Below are positions 15,328-24,291 of a DNA stretch of 32,763 bases, piece after piece. Made by a program: the position numbers and the translations under genes. Position 1 is the stretch's first letter. Each line of letters opens with the position of its first letter. Under the pieces are notes generated by a model, which was not told where the DNA came from, did not search any database, and worked only from the letters and a program-made list of their open reading frames with translations. The DNA comes from DAINPP01 sp036743375 (GTDB taxonomy: Bacteria > Thermotogota > Thermotogae > MWEM01), in NCBI GenBank assembly GCA_036743375.1, contig DAINPP010000032.1:1-32763 (forward strand). Reading direction: 5' to 3'.

Positions 15328-17331
15328 ATGAAAAACATGAATCTTTTCCAGAAATTTTTCCTGTTGATTGTTTTTTCTTCCATTTTACCGCTGGTTGGCA
15401 TTTCAATTTACACGATTATCAATGAAAGAAATATGGAGATTAACAAAGCCGATCATGAAATGCAGGCCATACTGGATTCCAATTCGGAATTAATCGACAG
15501 TTATTTACTACCTTATAGCGATTTGATTGGTTATCTTGAAGAGATGCCGATACTGATAGATACACTTGAACTGAAACAGGATACAACGGCTATCCTTGAA
15601 CTCTACAAGAGTATCCGAAACAATTATCCTGCGATTGTTAATATTTACTTCGGAACTCAGGACAGAGAAGCCTTTATAGATTATAAAGGCCTGGTAATCT
15701 ACCCTGAGATCTCAGGTCTTTCAAGTGAATACGATCCAAGAAAAAGGGTCTGGTATACCGATGCGGTCAGTGCGGGTGATGCCGTGGTGACAACGGATCC
15801 TTATGTTGATATCGCGACAAATGAAAAAGTAATTTCCGTTGTAAAGAGTATTCGGGACGGTGGTAAATTCTATGGCGTAGTCGGAATAGATTTTAACATC
15901 GGAAGACTTGCCGAGATTTTACTGTCAAAGACGTATGGAGTGGAAGGTCAGACCTTTATCCTGAACTCCAATAATGAGTATATTATGCATAAGGATAACA
16001 ATATCGTCGGAAATGCGGTAGAAAACAAAGAGTTGCTGAGTGCGTTGAAAAATCAGGACGGGAATATAGAAATGACGGAAAAAGGTGTCCTGTACCAGGG
16101 GAAATATACGGTAAACGAACTTGGCTGGAAGGTGATCACTATTTCACCGAAGCACTTTGTCATGGCCAATGCCACTCAGAATATGATCGTTATGCTCATA
16201 ATCTCATGTGGTGTCATCGCGTTTGCCATCCTGTTGGGATTCTTTATCAGTAATGTGTACATCAGAAAACCGGTTCTTGTGATCAGCGAAATTGTAGAAG
16301 CCTTTGGAAACGGAGACTTGACGAAGCGTTCCGAATGGAATTCCAGCGACGAAATAGGGAAAATGTCCCTAATGCTCAATACAAGTCTTGATGAGATACA
16401 ATCATTGATTAAGACGTTAAAAGGTGCTGCAACGGAGGTTATGAGTTCTTCACAAAACCTTGCCGCGGCTTCAGAAGAGCAGACGGCTTCAAGTGAAGAA
16501 ATGGTGGCACAAACCCAGGAGATAGAGAAAAATGTACAGAATTCTTCCGCATCGATCGAAGAGGTTAACGCCGGTGTCGAAGAGGTGGCGGGTAGTGCAC
16601 AGAATGTATCACGGACTTCACAGAATCTGGCTTCTCAGATCGTTGAGGCTAATGATGCCGTTAAAAACGGCAGAGATGAACTGATAAAGCAGAACAAGAT
16701 GATGGAAGAGGTGAAAAAGAATACGGTTGAGACAACGGAAGTGGTAGGAGAGGTTGCGAGTAAATCCGATTCTGTTCAGGAAATTGTTAAGACGATCAGT
16801 TCTATTGCGGAGCAGACCAACCTGCTGGCATTGAATGCCGCAATAGAGGCTGCAAGAGCCGGAGAAGCCGGTAAAGGATTTGCCGTTGTTGCGGATGAGA
16901 TAAGAAAACTCGCTGAAGAAAGCAAGGTATCTTCTGAAAATATTGCAAAGATACTGAACGAGATAGACCATGGTGCGGATAAGGCAAATGAATCGGTAAA
17001 GAATATTGCGGATCTCTTTAAAGGTCTCTCGGAAGGTTCTGATACTATAGGGAAGAATTTTGAGACCATTTTTGATACGATGGAACAGATCGTGACCATG
17101 GTCAATGATCTGACAGAAACGGCTGAGAGTCAGGGCGCTTCTTCCGAGGAAATGGCATCGGCAATGGACACGGCATCACGTTCGATTGCCGATATAGCCG
17201 AACAAATCTCGGATGTTACTCAGGCGACTGAACAGATGAGTACGGTGGCCGAACAGATCAGCTCATCCGCTGAGCAGCTGAGTGCCCTGTCGATAGAACT
17301 GGATCAATCAATTAACAGATTTCAGTTTTAA
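15328..17331 (+). CDS. Methyl-accepting chemotaxis protein with dCache sensor
   Basis: A 667-residue transducer. GAGGAGGT lies seven bases before the ATG at 15328 (ATG 15322 is too close). TM1 is at residues ~8-30. A periplasmic dCache_1 domain follows, with YDPRKRVWYTDA, TTDPYVDIATNEKVISVVKS and GVVGIDFNIGRL, a pattern often used for amino acids or small ligands. TM2 is at ~286-308, then a HAMP domain (KPVLVISEIVEAFGNGDLTK). The cytoplasmic coiled coil has the conserved tip IAEQTNLLALNAAIEAARAG at ~492-511 and KGFAVVADEIRKLAEES. Several QTASSEEM/EEVNAG-type stretches are candidate methylation sites. There is no C-terminal pentapeptide tether and no adjacent che genes. A terminator follows. 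Confidence 0.95.
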   Translation: MKNMNLFQKFFLLIVFSSILPLVGISIYTIINERNMEINKADHEMQAILDSNSELIDSYLLPYSDLIGYLEEMPILIDTLELKQDTTAILELYKSIRNNYPAIVNIYFGTQDREAFIDYKGLVIYPEISGLSSEYDPRKRVWYTDAVSAGDAVVTTDPYVDIATNEKVISVVKSIRDGGKFYGVVGIDFNIGRLAEILLSKTYGVEGQTFILNSNNEYIMHKDNNIVGNAVENKELLSALKNQDGNIEMTEKGVLYQGKYTVNELGWKVITISPKHFVMANATQNMIVMLIISCGVIAFAILLGFFISNVYIRKPVLVISEIVEAFGNGDLTKRSEWNSSDEIGKMSLMLNTSLDEIQSLIKTLKGAATEVMSSSQNLAAASEEQTASSEEMVAQTQEIEKNVQNSSASIEEVNAGVEEVAGSAQNVSRTSQNLASQIVEANDAVKNGRDELIKQNKMMEEVKKNTVETTEVVGEVASKSDSVQEIVKTISSIAEQTNLLALNAAIEAARAGEAGKGFAVVADEIRKLAEESKVSSENIAKILNEIDHGADKANESVKNIADLFKGLSEGSDTIGKNFETIFDTMEQIVTMVNDLTETAESQGASSEEMASAMDTASRSIADIAEQISDVTQATEQMSTVAEQISSSAEQLSALSIELDQSINRFQF

Positions 17332-17371
17332 CACTTCATCATCAGCTGATTGATACAACGGAATAACCGAT

Positions 17372-17415
17372 AAAAAAGAAGGCGTATTTTCTTTTGGAAT
17401 ACGTCTTCTTTTTTA
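17372..17415 (+). terminator. Rho-independent terminator after the chemoreceptor gene
   Basis: AAAAAAGAAG-G-CGTATT pairs with AATACG-T-CTTCTTTTTT (one G-T wobble) around a 9-nt loop and ends in six T. Confidence 0.9.
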
Positions 17416-17537
17416 GAAGATTTGCAGTTGCAATATAGTAACGATAAAGAGAAAAATATAAAAACTATTATCATGAAAGTTATCTATCTGTTGTTGTGTG
17501 ATAAAAATGTTCTAATGAAGGCAAAAAGGTGATAATT

Positions 17538-19757
17538 ATGAGTGACTACAGGAAGAAAATTCTGGTCAATCTGTTGATTTTAATCTTGGGGATTATCCTG
17601 ATCTTTTCACTTTTTCTGATCTTTTCAGTCCGGAAAAGTATGTTATCCGATGCGAAGGAGCGATTAATCCTCTCTTCTGAAAAGAATGCGGAGCTGTTCA
17701 ATACAAAACTGACTATTATCCAAAATACCGTTGATAATCTGACCATTGTGACGGAACAAATTTTGAACAATACAAAATCAGCTCATGAACTGTCTGCTTA
17801 TAAATCCGTATTTGAAGAAGAACTTGGGGATATCCTTTATCGGACGGGCCAAACGGTTCCAGGCTTAAAAACCCTTTATATATACTTTAATCCCGACTAT
17901 TTTGGCTTTTATCATAACATATCCTATGCCTATCTTGAAGATGACCGTTTTGAAAGATTGCGTATTTTACCGCAGGAAGCCTACCATTCAGATGATCCGG
18001 ATATGGCGTGGTTTTATAAACCCCTTGAAGGGGGAGAAGGTCTCTGGATAGAACCTTATTACTGGGATATTTTTAATACGCGTATTATAACGTATGCCAA
18101 GCCCGCTCTTTCGGATGATGCGGCTTTTGGCGTTATCGGTCTCGATCTGACGGTTGAGGAGCTGATCGACGAACTGGAATCGTTCAGAATCTTTGAGAGT
18201 GGAACCGCCTTTCTACTTAATGAAGAGATGGATTATATCACCGGTGAGGGTTATAGAGTCGGGGAGCATTTCTTCAGTACGGGTATTGGTGAGGAATTCA
18301 ATGAACAGGATTTCGAAGATCAGAAAATAAAAGGGTTGACTGGGATACTCGAAAGTGCAAATTATCTCCTATCGTATTCCAGGTTGAACAACGGCTGGAT
18401 CATGGCCGTTAAGGCCCCCAAATCCGAGATTTTTTTACCCATTCGTGACTTTATCGTTTACGTCCTTCTTCTGACGGTGTTTTTTATCATCCTTTCGATT
18501 CTGATTGCGAGAAGAACTGCCGGGTTTCTCTCTACCCCACTTGAAAAAATCGCACGTAACATCAGTCATTTTGATCTGAATCGGAAGGCCAGTCTCGTCA
18601 GGACCGGTATTACGGAACTCGATAGCATCTCACAGAACTTCAAGACGATGGCGGATTCGGTATCACGATCCTATGAGATCATTAAAGAGAAGAACGTTGA
18701 ACTGGAAGAGGCTTACAGGGAGGTAGAGGATTCTTATAAAGAAATAGAAAGTCTTGCGGGAAATCTTGAGGGAATCATGAATCTGACCTCCTCCATCTCT
18801 GTTATGGCGGTGAAAAATGAGCCGGATTATTTAAAACAGATATTGAAAACGACGATGACGCTTTTAAAGAAGGCTGACATGGGAATCATCCTTAAATATG
18901 ATAAGCATCAATGGATAAACGTATATCATAGTGAGTTTTCTGAAGAAACCGTTCAGTTTATCCGGGAAAGGCTGAATGATACGGATGCACATCTTCTGAT
19001 AGAACAGATAGAAGAGAAGAAAAAAGACTATATGTATCTCTATTCCCCACTTAAATACGGGGATAGACTCCTTGGTGCAATAGTGATTGGCAATAGGCAG
19101 AATGAAAACCTTCCTTTTTCATCGGAGGATCGGATCATCCTTAAGGCATTTTCCAACCTTGCAGCCTCTTTTTTTGGTATTCAGCAGCTACTCACTTCAA
19201 AAACCAAATTCAGAGAATCTATCCTGCTCTCCATGATTAAACTGGTTGAGTTGCATGATCCTTATACGAAGGGACATTCTGAGAGCGTCTCAAGACTTTC
19301 CGTTCAAATTGCTCAGAAAATGGAACTCGGTGAAAGGGAGATATCTACGATAAAATGGGCCGGACTGGTTCATGATATTGGAAAAATACTGATACCGAAA
19401 GAGATTTTGAATAAGCCGGATAAATTAAATCCCGATGAATACGCTATCATTCGGAAACATCCGGAATACGGGGCCAAGGTTCTCTCTGAAGCGGAAGAGA
19501 TCAGTGAAGTAGCCAACATTGTGAAGTATCATCATGAGAGATGGGACGGTACAGGGTATCCCGATGGCTTTGCGGGTCAGGCTATTCCGCTTGAAAGCCG
19601 TATAATCAGCGTTGCCGATACTTATGATGCCATGATATCCGATAGACCGTACAGAAAAGGGCTTGCTCATGAAATTGCAAAAATAGAAATTGTTAAACAT
19701 TCGGGGATTCAGTTTGATCCCAAGGTCGTTGAAGCCTTTCTTAGGCTTATCAATTGA
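17538..19757 (+). CDS. Cache-HAMP-GAF-HD-GYP sensor, predicted c-di-GMP phosphodiesterase
   Basis: A 739-residue membrane protein. The ATG at 17538 follows AAAGGTG at good spacing. TM1 is at ~9-30, followed by a periplasmic Cache-like domain (GLKTLYIYFNPDYFGF, AFGVIGLDLTVEELI) and TM2 at ~305-325. A HAMP-like linker leads to a coiled coil (EKNVELEEAYREVEDSYKEI) and a GAF-like domain at ~415-555. The C-terminal HD-GYP domain has DPYTKGHSESVSRL, VHDIGKILIPKEIL (the HD metal pair), and HHERWDGTGYPDGF (the GYP signature), with ISVADTYDAMISDRPYRKG. All metal-ligand motifs look intact, so c-di-GMP hydrolysis is likely. It is the probable counterpart of the GGDEF protein at 9291. Confidence 0.94.
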   Translation: MSDYRKKILVNLLILILGIILIFSLFLIFSVRKSMLSDAKERLILSSEKNAELFNTKLTIIQNTVDNLTIVTEQILNNTKSAHELSAYKSVFEEELGDILYRTGQTVPGLKTLYIYFNPDYFGFYHNISYAYLEDDRFERLRILPQEAYHSDDPDMAWFYKPLEGGEGLWIEPYYWDIFNTRIITYAKPALSDDAAFGVIGLDLTVEELIDELESFRIFESGTAFLLNEEMDYITGEGYRVGEHFFSTGIGEEFNEQDFEDQKIKGLTGILESANYLLSYSRLNNGWIMAVKAPKSEIFLPIRDFIVYVLLLTVFFIILSILIARRTAGFLSTPLEKIARNISHFDLNRKASLVRTGITELDSISQNFKTMADSVSRSYEIIKEKNVELEEAYREVEDSYKEIESLAGNLEGIMNLTSSISVMAVKNEPDYLKQILKTTMTLLKKADMGIILKYDKHQWINVYHSEFSEETVQFIRERLNDTDAHLLIEQIEEKKKDYMYLYSPLKYGDRLLGAIVIGNRQNENLPFSSEDRIILKAFSNLAASFFGIQQLLTSKTKFRESILLSMIKLVELHDPYTKGHSESVSRLSVQIAQKMELGEREISTIKWAGLVHDIGKILIPKEILNKPDKLNPDEYAIIRKHPEYGAKVLSEAEEISEVANIVKYHHERWDGTGYPDGFAGQAIPLESRIISVADTYDAMISDRPYRKGLAHEIAKIEIVKHSGIQFDPKVVEAFLRLIN

Positions 19758-19808
19758 ATGACACAAGGGCTTGTTTAGATCAGATTGTATCTCAAGGAAA
19801 ATAGATTA

Positions 19809-19847
19809 GGGGCAGCTGAAAAACCACAATAATTTTTCAGCTGCCCC
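19809..19847. repeat. Perfect 15-bp inverted repeat between convergent genes
   Basis: GGGGCAGCTGAAAAA and TTTTTCAGCTGCCCC flank a 9-nt loop. It sits where a terminator for two convergent genes is expected, but neither strand has a T-run after the stem, so it is not a canonical intrinsic terminator. The rest of 19758-19922 shows no gene. Confidence 0.8.
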
Positions 19848-19922
19848 AAATAGCGAAAGATTTAACCCCCTCACCATTTTTAAAGCCATCCGTGTCCTTG
19901 CGACGCTTAATCCTATAAAGGT

Positions 19923-21146
19923 TTAATAGTTTTCAGCAAGCCAGGTTAAAGTTCCGTTGTAAGCGATCTTAGTCGGAATAGAAATCGTAGGGAAAAAGGT
20001 ATCGAACACATGATCGGTACTGTTGAGGCTGATCAAATCGGCTGTAAGACCTTTTGATATCAGTATTTCATAAAGTCTTTCGGTTGATGTATAAGGCGTC
20101 ATCGAGTCATCCGTTCCCTGAATCAGAAGGATAGGTGGAACACCTTCATGGACGATGTAATCGACGGATGCCAGTTCATAGTTTTCTCTCTTTCCTTCCG
20201 GTGTCCCCCCGGTGATCTTCTCCATGATGGCCATATGACTTTCTTTCAGGGTATCAAAACCATCCTGTGTGGAATAGATGGCATCTCCTATCCTGTCATA
20301 CCAGGCCTCACCGGCATTGTAAACATATTTTTCATAAGCGTCAAAGAGATTTACCGCCGGACAGAAGGCAACGACACCATCAACCGTCGCATCAGTCCGA
20401 TACAGATCATAAGCCGGTATATTTTCGGAACAGGCACTCAGCAAGGCGAGATGGCCACCGGCTGAACTGCCGGAGAGGATGATCTTTTTAAAAGGCAGGC
20501 GATTATCTTCTGAGACCAACTTGATACCCGATTTTATCTCACTGACGATTTTAAAGATATCTGACGTTTCACTGCCCGAACAGGATAGAAATCCAAAACT
20601 GTAGCCGTTTTTCAGAAGAGTCTCCTTCAGATGGGAGAAGATGGACAGATCGGCATGGACAGACCAGTGTCCATAGGGGAGATATAAAAACAGGATCTCC
20701 TTTCTTAACGATTCTTCAGGAATGAAGAGCTTGAGATTTGTGATGTCCTCCTGTTGTTTCAGATCAAAATTTGCTCCCGTCAGCTCGGTGATCCTTCCGG
20801 AATAGGCCATTTTCTGTAGTGTTGTTTTTGGAAGTGTGGAATCACTTGCCATGATCATTCGGATCAAAATTCCGCTGTTGACAGTCAGGAACAACAAGGT
20901 GACGAAGACGATCTTCATGAAAAGCCCGGTTGACGGCTTCTTTTTCCAGACAAGCAGAATACTCCAGAGAATAACGGTGATCAGCAGAACGATAAAGATG
21001 GGCAGGACGATGTTCGGATAAAGCATCTTCGGAACGGTAAAGATCACGTTAACAGGAGATCCGACGTTGATCCAGACCGAGATGTTTAAAAACAGGAAAA
21101 TCAGTAATAAGGCGGCTAAAAAGATCTTGCCGATGATTTTAATCAC
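19923..21146 (-). CDS. Membrane-anchored alpha/beta hydrolase (esterase/lipase type)
   Basis: A 407-residue protein starting at GTG; its GAGGAG overlaps the stop of tetR upstream. Residues 1-~100 form three transmembrane helices (IIGKIFLAALLLIFLFLNIS, IVLPIFIVLLITVILWSILL, IVFVTLLFLTVNSGILI). The hydrolase domain has an oxyanion-like region LYLPYGHWSVHADLS rather than the classic HGGG. It also has the nucleophile elbow LSGSSAGGHLALLS, the acid in GTDDSMTPYTSTERL and the histidine in STDHVFDTFFP. It resembles BD-FAE/lipase-type esterases. The three-helix anchor and the altered oxyanion hole are unusual. The adjacent TetR gene likely controls it; the substrate is unknown. Confidence 0.87.
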   Translation of the reverse strand: MIKIIGKIFLAALLLIFLFLNISVWINVGSPVNVIFTVPKMLYPNIVLPIFIVLLITVILWSILLVWKKKPSTGLFMKIVFVTLLFLTVNSGILIRMIMASDSTLPKTTLQKMAYSGRITELTGANFDLKQQEDITNLKLFIPEESLRKEILFLYLPYGHWSVHADLSIFSHLKETLLKNGYSFGFLSCSGSETSDIFKIVSEIKSGIKLVSEDNRLPFKKIILSGSSAGGHLALLSACSENIPAYDLYRTDATVDGVVAFCPAVNLFDAYEKYVYNAGEAWYDRIGDAIYSTQDGFDTLKESHMAIMEKITGGTPEGKRENYELASVDYIVHEGVPPILLIQGTDDSMTPYTSTERLYEILISKGLTADLISLNSTDHVFDTFFPTISIPTKIAYNGTLTWLAENY

Positions 21147-21152
21147 TTTGTT

Positions 21153-21770
21153 TCACTCCTCTTTTTTTCTTTCATATGGTTTGATGAGCATTCTCAAAGA
21201 TGCTCTTAATTCTTCCCTTTCCCACAACGTCATACCATTTTTCGCAAAAACGAGATGCATCAGATCATATCCCCTGTATAAGAAGATATAGGCGTTGGCG
21301 AGACTTTTAATTTCAGAATCGGACAGTGGGATTAACAGGTTCTGTTCGACGAGCATTTCGAATAACCTGTAAGTCATTCCCCTCAATTTGGATGATTCCT
21401 TAAATATCGTGCTTGCCGCTTCCGCTTCGTAGAACTGCTCCTGAAGAATCATGTTCCAGAACAGCCGGGAAATCTCGTTATCAAAAAAACCGGCATAGCT
21501 GACGATCACTTCAAACAGGATTTCGGAAGCTCCGCCCGATGCATGTTTATCGAAGATACCCTGAAGGGTTTCAACGTTTCCGTTTTTGGATTTTTCACGG
21601 CAGTATTCGTAAAGCGCTGTAATCAGTTCCTCTTTTCCTGAAAAGTGATTGTATATGGCCGGTTTGCTGATCCCGACCGCCGTTGCAATTTCCCTTAAAG
21701 AGGTGTTTCGGATGCCGTTTGCACTGAACAGTTCCAATGCCTTTATGAGTATTTTTTCTTTTGTTTTCAT
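21153..21770 (-). CDS. TetR family transcriptional regulator
   Basis: A 205-residue protein with GGGAGG before the ATG at 21770. Residues 1-50 are the TetR helix-turn-helix (KILIKALELFSANGIRNTSL, REIATAVGISKPAIYNHFSG, KEELITALYEY). The C-terminal ligand-binding domain is not assignable to a subfamily. It is first in a two-gene operon with the membrane hydrolase, 6 nt apart. A promoter with an inverted repeat across its -35 lies just upstream, so I infer autorepression, with induction by a hydrophobic compound or a substrate of the hydrolase. Confidence 0.92.
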   Translation of the reverse strand: MKTKEKILIKALELFSANGIRNTSLREIATAVGISKPAIYNHFSGKEELITALYEYCREKSKNGNVETLQGIFDKHASGGASEILFEVIVSYAGFFDNEISRLFWNMILQEQFYEAEAASTIFKESSKLRGMTYRLFEMLVEQNLLIPLSDSEIKSLANAYIFLYRGYDLMHLVFAKNGMTLWEREELRASLRMLIKPYERKKEE

Positions 21771-21806
21771 TCTGCCTCCCAAAAAAATTAATTACCGGTA
21801 GTTCAT

Positions 21807-21842
21807 ATTTTATATCAGAAGAAACCCTTTGTCAAGGGTTTC
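21807..21842 (-). promoter_or_regulatory. tetR-hydrolase promoter with inverted-repeat operator over the -35
   Basis: On the minus strand, TTGACA (21830-21835), a 17-nt spacer, then TAAAAT (21807-21812). The -35 lies inside a perfect inverted repeat with arms GAAACCCTT (21821-21829) and AAGGGTTTC (21834-21842). Repressor bound there would block RNA polymerase. The IR could also contribute to ending transcription of the gene at 21877, but it has no T-run. Confidence 0.75.
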
Positions 21843-21876
21843 ACATATAAAGTTTTATTGATCCGAGTGGGTGATT

Positions 21877-22980
21877 TTAAAATTCGTCCCAGAAATCTGC
21901 AGGTGATTTCTGATCGTTTAATTTGATGTGATGGGCTTTGACACCCTCTGTGAGTGGCTGTTTGAAAGAGTAATTTCGCCATTCGGTTTCCGTGTTTCCC
22001 ATTCTCACACTGATTTCACCGGCCTGTGAATCGAATATCGAAGACCAGAGTGTGCCGAAATATTCGGTGTAGTAGGGACCGTTTAATCCCTTCGGGTATT
22101 CATCCGTGAGAATGGTTTTGATGTCTTCAACCGTGTATTTCCTGTCGCTATTTCCAAAGGTCTCGAGAATATTGTCATATCTGTGTTTTGACTGTTTGAA
22201 GAAGTGTTTTCTGAGTGGGATCATCTGCTTTAGATTGAAATGATTCGTCGCGGCAAGCAGATGCTCATCAGAGTCCTGATGGATGATCTTATACTGCAGG
22301 CGTTCAGGTGTCTGTTCGACAAGCATGACCGAGCCCGTTCGGTCCGCCACGAGGTATGTTGGACTGTAGCCGGCTTCCATACTTCTGATGACTTCCAGTG
22401 CCTCATAAACATCCTTACAGGTATCCAGAACTTTCCGGATGACAACCCAGAACAGGAAGCCATCTGTATAGAAGTCTTCTACCGGCGGAATTCCGCCTGT
22501 CATCGTCATGGCGAGTCCATGTTCGTTCATGCCGTCGATCTTTCCGAAGATGATGGAAGTGAATCCCAGGCTTCTCGCGCAGCCTTCCTCATCTATATCC
22601 ATGAACAGGCAGTCCGTCATATCGGGACTATACTCATAATTTCTTCCGATGAGTGTGTGTCCGTTTTCCGTGACCTCTGAAGTCAATGCGAAGTGAGCAC
22701 AGGCCCCCCTGAACTTGTGAGAGTAAAGGTAATAACAGATGTCTTCCGGATTCACATCAAGTACAGCTGCCATTCCCTCTATTTCACGGTTGACATTCGG
22801 GCAATGTTTTTCAAACAAATTCTGTATCTTTTTGACGACAGATGGCGGGATTGTTTCCGGCTTCTGAAGGATGAATTCCCTGAAATCTTTACTCTGTCTG
22901 GCGACGTGTCCGAGTTTCTGTCCCACTTCAAAAGCACTGCCCTTAAATCTCATTTCCATATAGTCTTTATCGATTATCAT
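21877..22980 (-). CDS. C45/AAT-type acyltransferase-like Ntn hydrolase
   Basis: A 367-residue protein with GAGGGAGGAATCAGT before the ATG. It fits the acyl-CoA:6-aminopenicillanic acid acyltransferase family (PF03417). A helical N-terminal region is followed by GACAHFALTSEVTENGHTLI, where Cys94 would be the N-terminal nucleophile after autocleavage. Then come GRNYEYSPDM, FTSIIFGKIDGMNEHGLAMT and ATNHFNLKQM, matching the Ntn beta sandwich. Bacterial members hydrolyse or transfer acyl groups on peptides, bile-salt-like amides or unknown amides; no penicillin link is implied. It lies 82 nt downstream of the MerR fusion on the same strand and may be read from it. Confidence 0.85.
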   Translation of the reverse strand: MIIDKDYMEMRFKGSAFEVGQKLGHVARQSKDFREFILQKPETIPPSVVKKIQNLFEKHCPNVNREIEGMAAVLDVNPEDICYYLYSHKFRGACAHFALTSEVTENGHTLIGRNYEYSPDMTDCLFMDIDEEGCARSLGFTSIIFGKIDGMNEHGLAMTMTGGIPPVEDFYTDGFLFWVVIRKVLDTCKDVYEALEVIRSMEAGYSPTYLVADRTGSVMLVEQTPERLQYKIIHQDSDEHLLAATNHFNLKQMIPLRKHFFKQSKHRYDNILETFGNSDRKYTVEDIKTILTDEYPKGLNGPYYTEYFGTLWSSIFDSQAGEISVRMGNTETEWRNYSFKQPLTEGVKAHHIKLNDQKSPADFWDEF

Positions 22981-23062
22981 ACTGATTCCTCCCTCGTGAT
23001 TTTCAGTAAGAGTATAGAAGAATCAATGTGACATATGATGGCACATAAAAAAAACTTCGGAT

Positions 23063-24289
23063 TTATTTAATTCCCGCATATGAGAAGAATTTTACTTCGG
23101 TGTTTTCACGAAAGTACTGCCGTGTCTCACCGAGTTCCTTCGTTGTTCCGCAATCCAGAAAGTGTGCAGCTCCTATATCCGAAAGTCTGTTCCGTAATTC
23201 CCGATAGACGAGAAAGGCAGCCTTATCGGCGTATTCCGGACGGATATCCTTTTTGTTTTCCGTACAGAAGAAAGTTTCAAACCATCTCCCACCCTCTTTC
23301 ATCAAGCTTTTTACACCATCGAACCCGTCTTTTCCGGAAGAAAAGCTATGTGTCTGAAGACCAAAACAGCTGTAAATGAGATCACAGGAAGCCTTTCGGA
23401 TAGGTGCCTTTTCGATATTCCCGCACATAAACAGGGCAAGAGGCCTTTTTGGCTGCAGCGAGAAAATATCCTTGAACTGTCTGATTAGTGTGAAATGGGT
23501 GTCTAATCCATAGAGTGTGAAGTCTGTTGTCTTTTCTATGAGCTTCTCTATGATCAGATTGCTGAGTACACCGGATTGCGTTCCGTGATCGAACAGGATC
23601 TTTCCCTTCAGCTCTTCCAAAAGGAGATTTTGGGTCACACGGTTCACCGCCGCTATAGAGGTGCTGATGTACTCAGGCGGGAGCATCTTTTCATGATCCA
23701 GCCATTCGGGATGTTCTTCGAACAGATCACTGAAGGAAGCCCCTTCAAATACGATGATCCCCTCTTTGATCTCCGCACCGTAACCGCATTCACATCGAAT
23801 ATCCCCGGAAATGATCTCGTTGTTGCTGATCCTTCCGTTTTGTATCATCAGGGAGCTGCCGCAGTCGGGACAGACGAGCGAGGCACTCAACGCAAGGGGC
23901 AGGCCGATTTCCTTTTCCCTTGGAATTTCTATTGCCCTGATCTCATCAAGTCGTTTGGACAGTATGTCTTTCGATTGTTGCAGCCTGTTGATTTCCGTCT
24001 GGACTTCGTCGATTTTTCCTTCAAACAGTGCAATCATTTCATTGTGTAAGGCTTTCATTCTCTTTGAAGATAACCGGATGAACGAGAGATACCTGACAAT
24101 TTCATCCAGCGAGAAATTGAGTGATTTCATCAGCAGGATCGTCTTCAGATCCCCTTCACAATTCTCGTCGTATACGAAGAACGACCCGTTTTTCACCGGT
24201 ATGAGCAGCTTTTTTGAGACATAAAACCTGATGGTTTCCTTAGAAATGCCGAACTTATCGGCAAATTCTCCTATCTTCAACCGGATCAC
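23063..24289 (-). CDS. MerR regulator fused to a zinc ribbon and a degenerate methyltransferase-like domain
   Basis: A 408-residue protein starting at GTG, two bases after the cutC stop. Residues 1-70 are a MerR winged HTH (IGEFADKFGISKETIRFYVS, then KLLIPV). A coiled coil spans ~75-120. A Trm112/RlmA-like zinc ribbon follows, with Cys140/143 (CPDCGSSLM) and Cys166/168 (CECGYGAEI) and EGIIVFEG after it. Residues ~225-345 look like a Rossmann methyltransferase: ILFDHGTQSGVL at the motif I position, LYGLDTHF at motif II, CGNIEKAPIRKASCDLIYS at motif III-IV, and KEGGRWFETFF post-core. Motif I has lost the DxGxGxG signature, so I infer a ligand-sensing rather than catalytic role. It is co-directional with cutC and a C45-type acyltransferase. 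Confidence 0.83.
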   Translation of the reverse strand: MIRLKIGEFADKFGISKETIRFYVSKKLLIPVKNGSFFVYDENCEGDLKTILLMKSLNFSLDEIVRYLSFIRLSSKRMKALHNEMIALFEGKIDEVQTEINRLQQSKDILSKRLDEIRAIEIPREKEIGLPLALSASLVCPDCGSSLMIQNGRISNNEIISGDIRCECGYGAEIKEGIIVFEGASFSDLFEEHPEWLDHEKMLPPEYISTSIAAVNRVTQNLLLEELKGKILFDHGTQSGVLSNLIIEKLIEKTTDFTLYGLDTHFTLIRQFKDIFSLQPKRPLALFMCGNIEKAPIRKASCDLIYSCFGLQTHSFSSGKDGFDGVKSLMKEGGRWFETFFCTENKKDIRPEYADKAAFLVYRELRNRLSDIGAAHFLDCGTTKELGETRQYFRENTEVKFFSYAGIK

Positions 24290-24291
24290 TT

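Noticed and set aside
21821..21842. The GAAACCCTT/AAGGGTTTC dyad as a terminator
   Set aside because: No T-run follows on either strand and the -35 of the tetR promoter is embedded in it, so an operator is the better reading.
22240..22680. 146-codon plus-strand frame
   Set aside because: It lies antisense inside the C45 acyltransferase gene, has no ribosome binding site and no recognisable domain.
23576..24049. 157-codon plus-strand frame
   Set aside because: Antisense shadow of the MerR fusion gene, with no start signal or domain.
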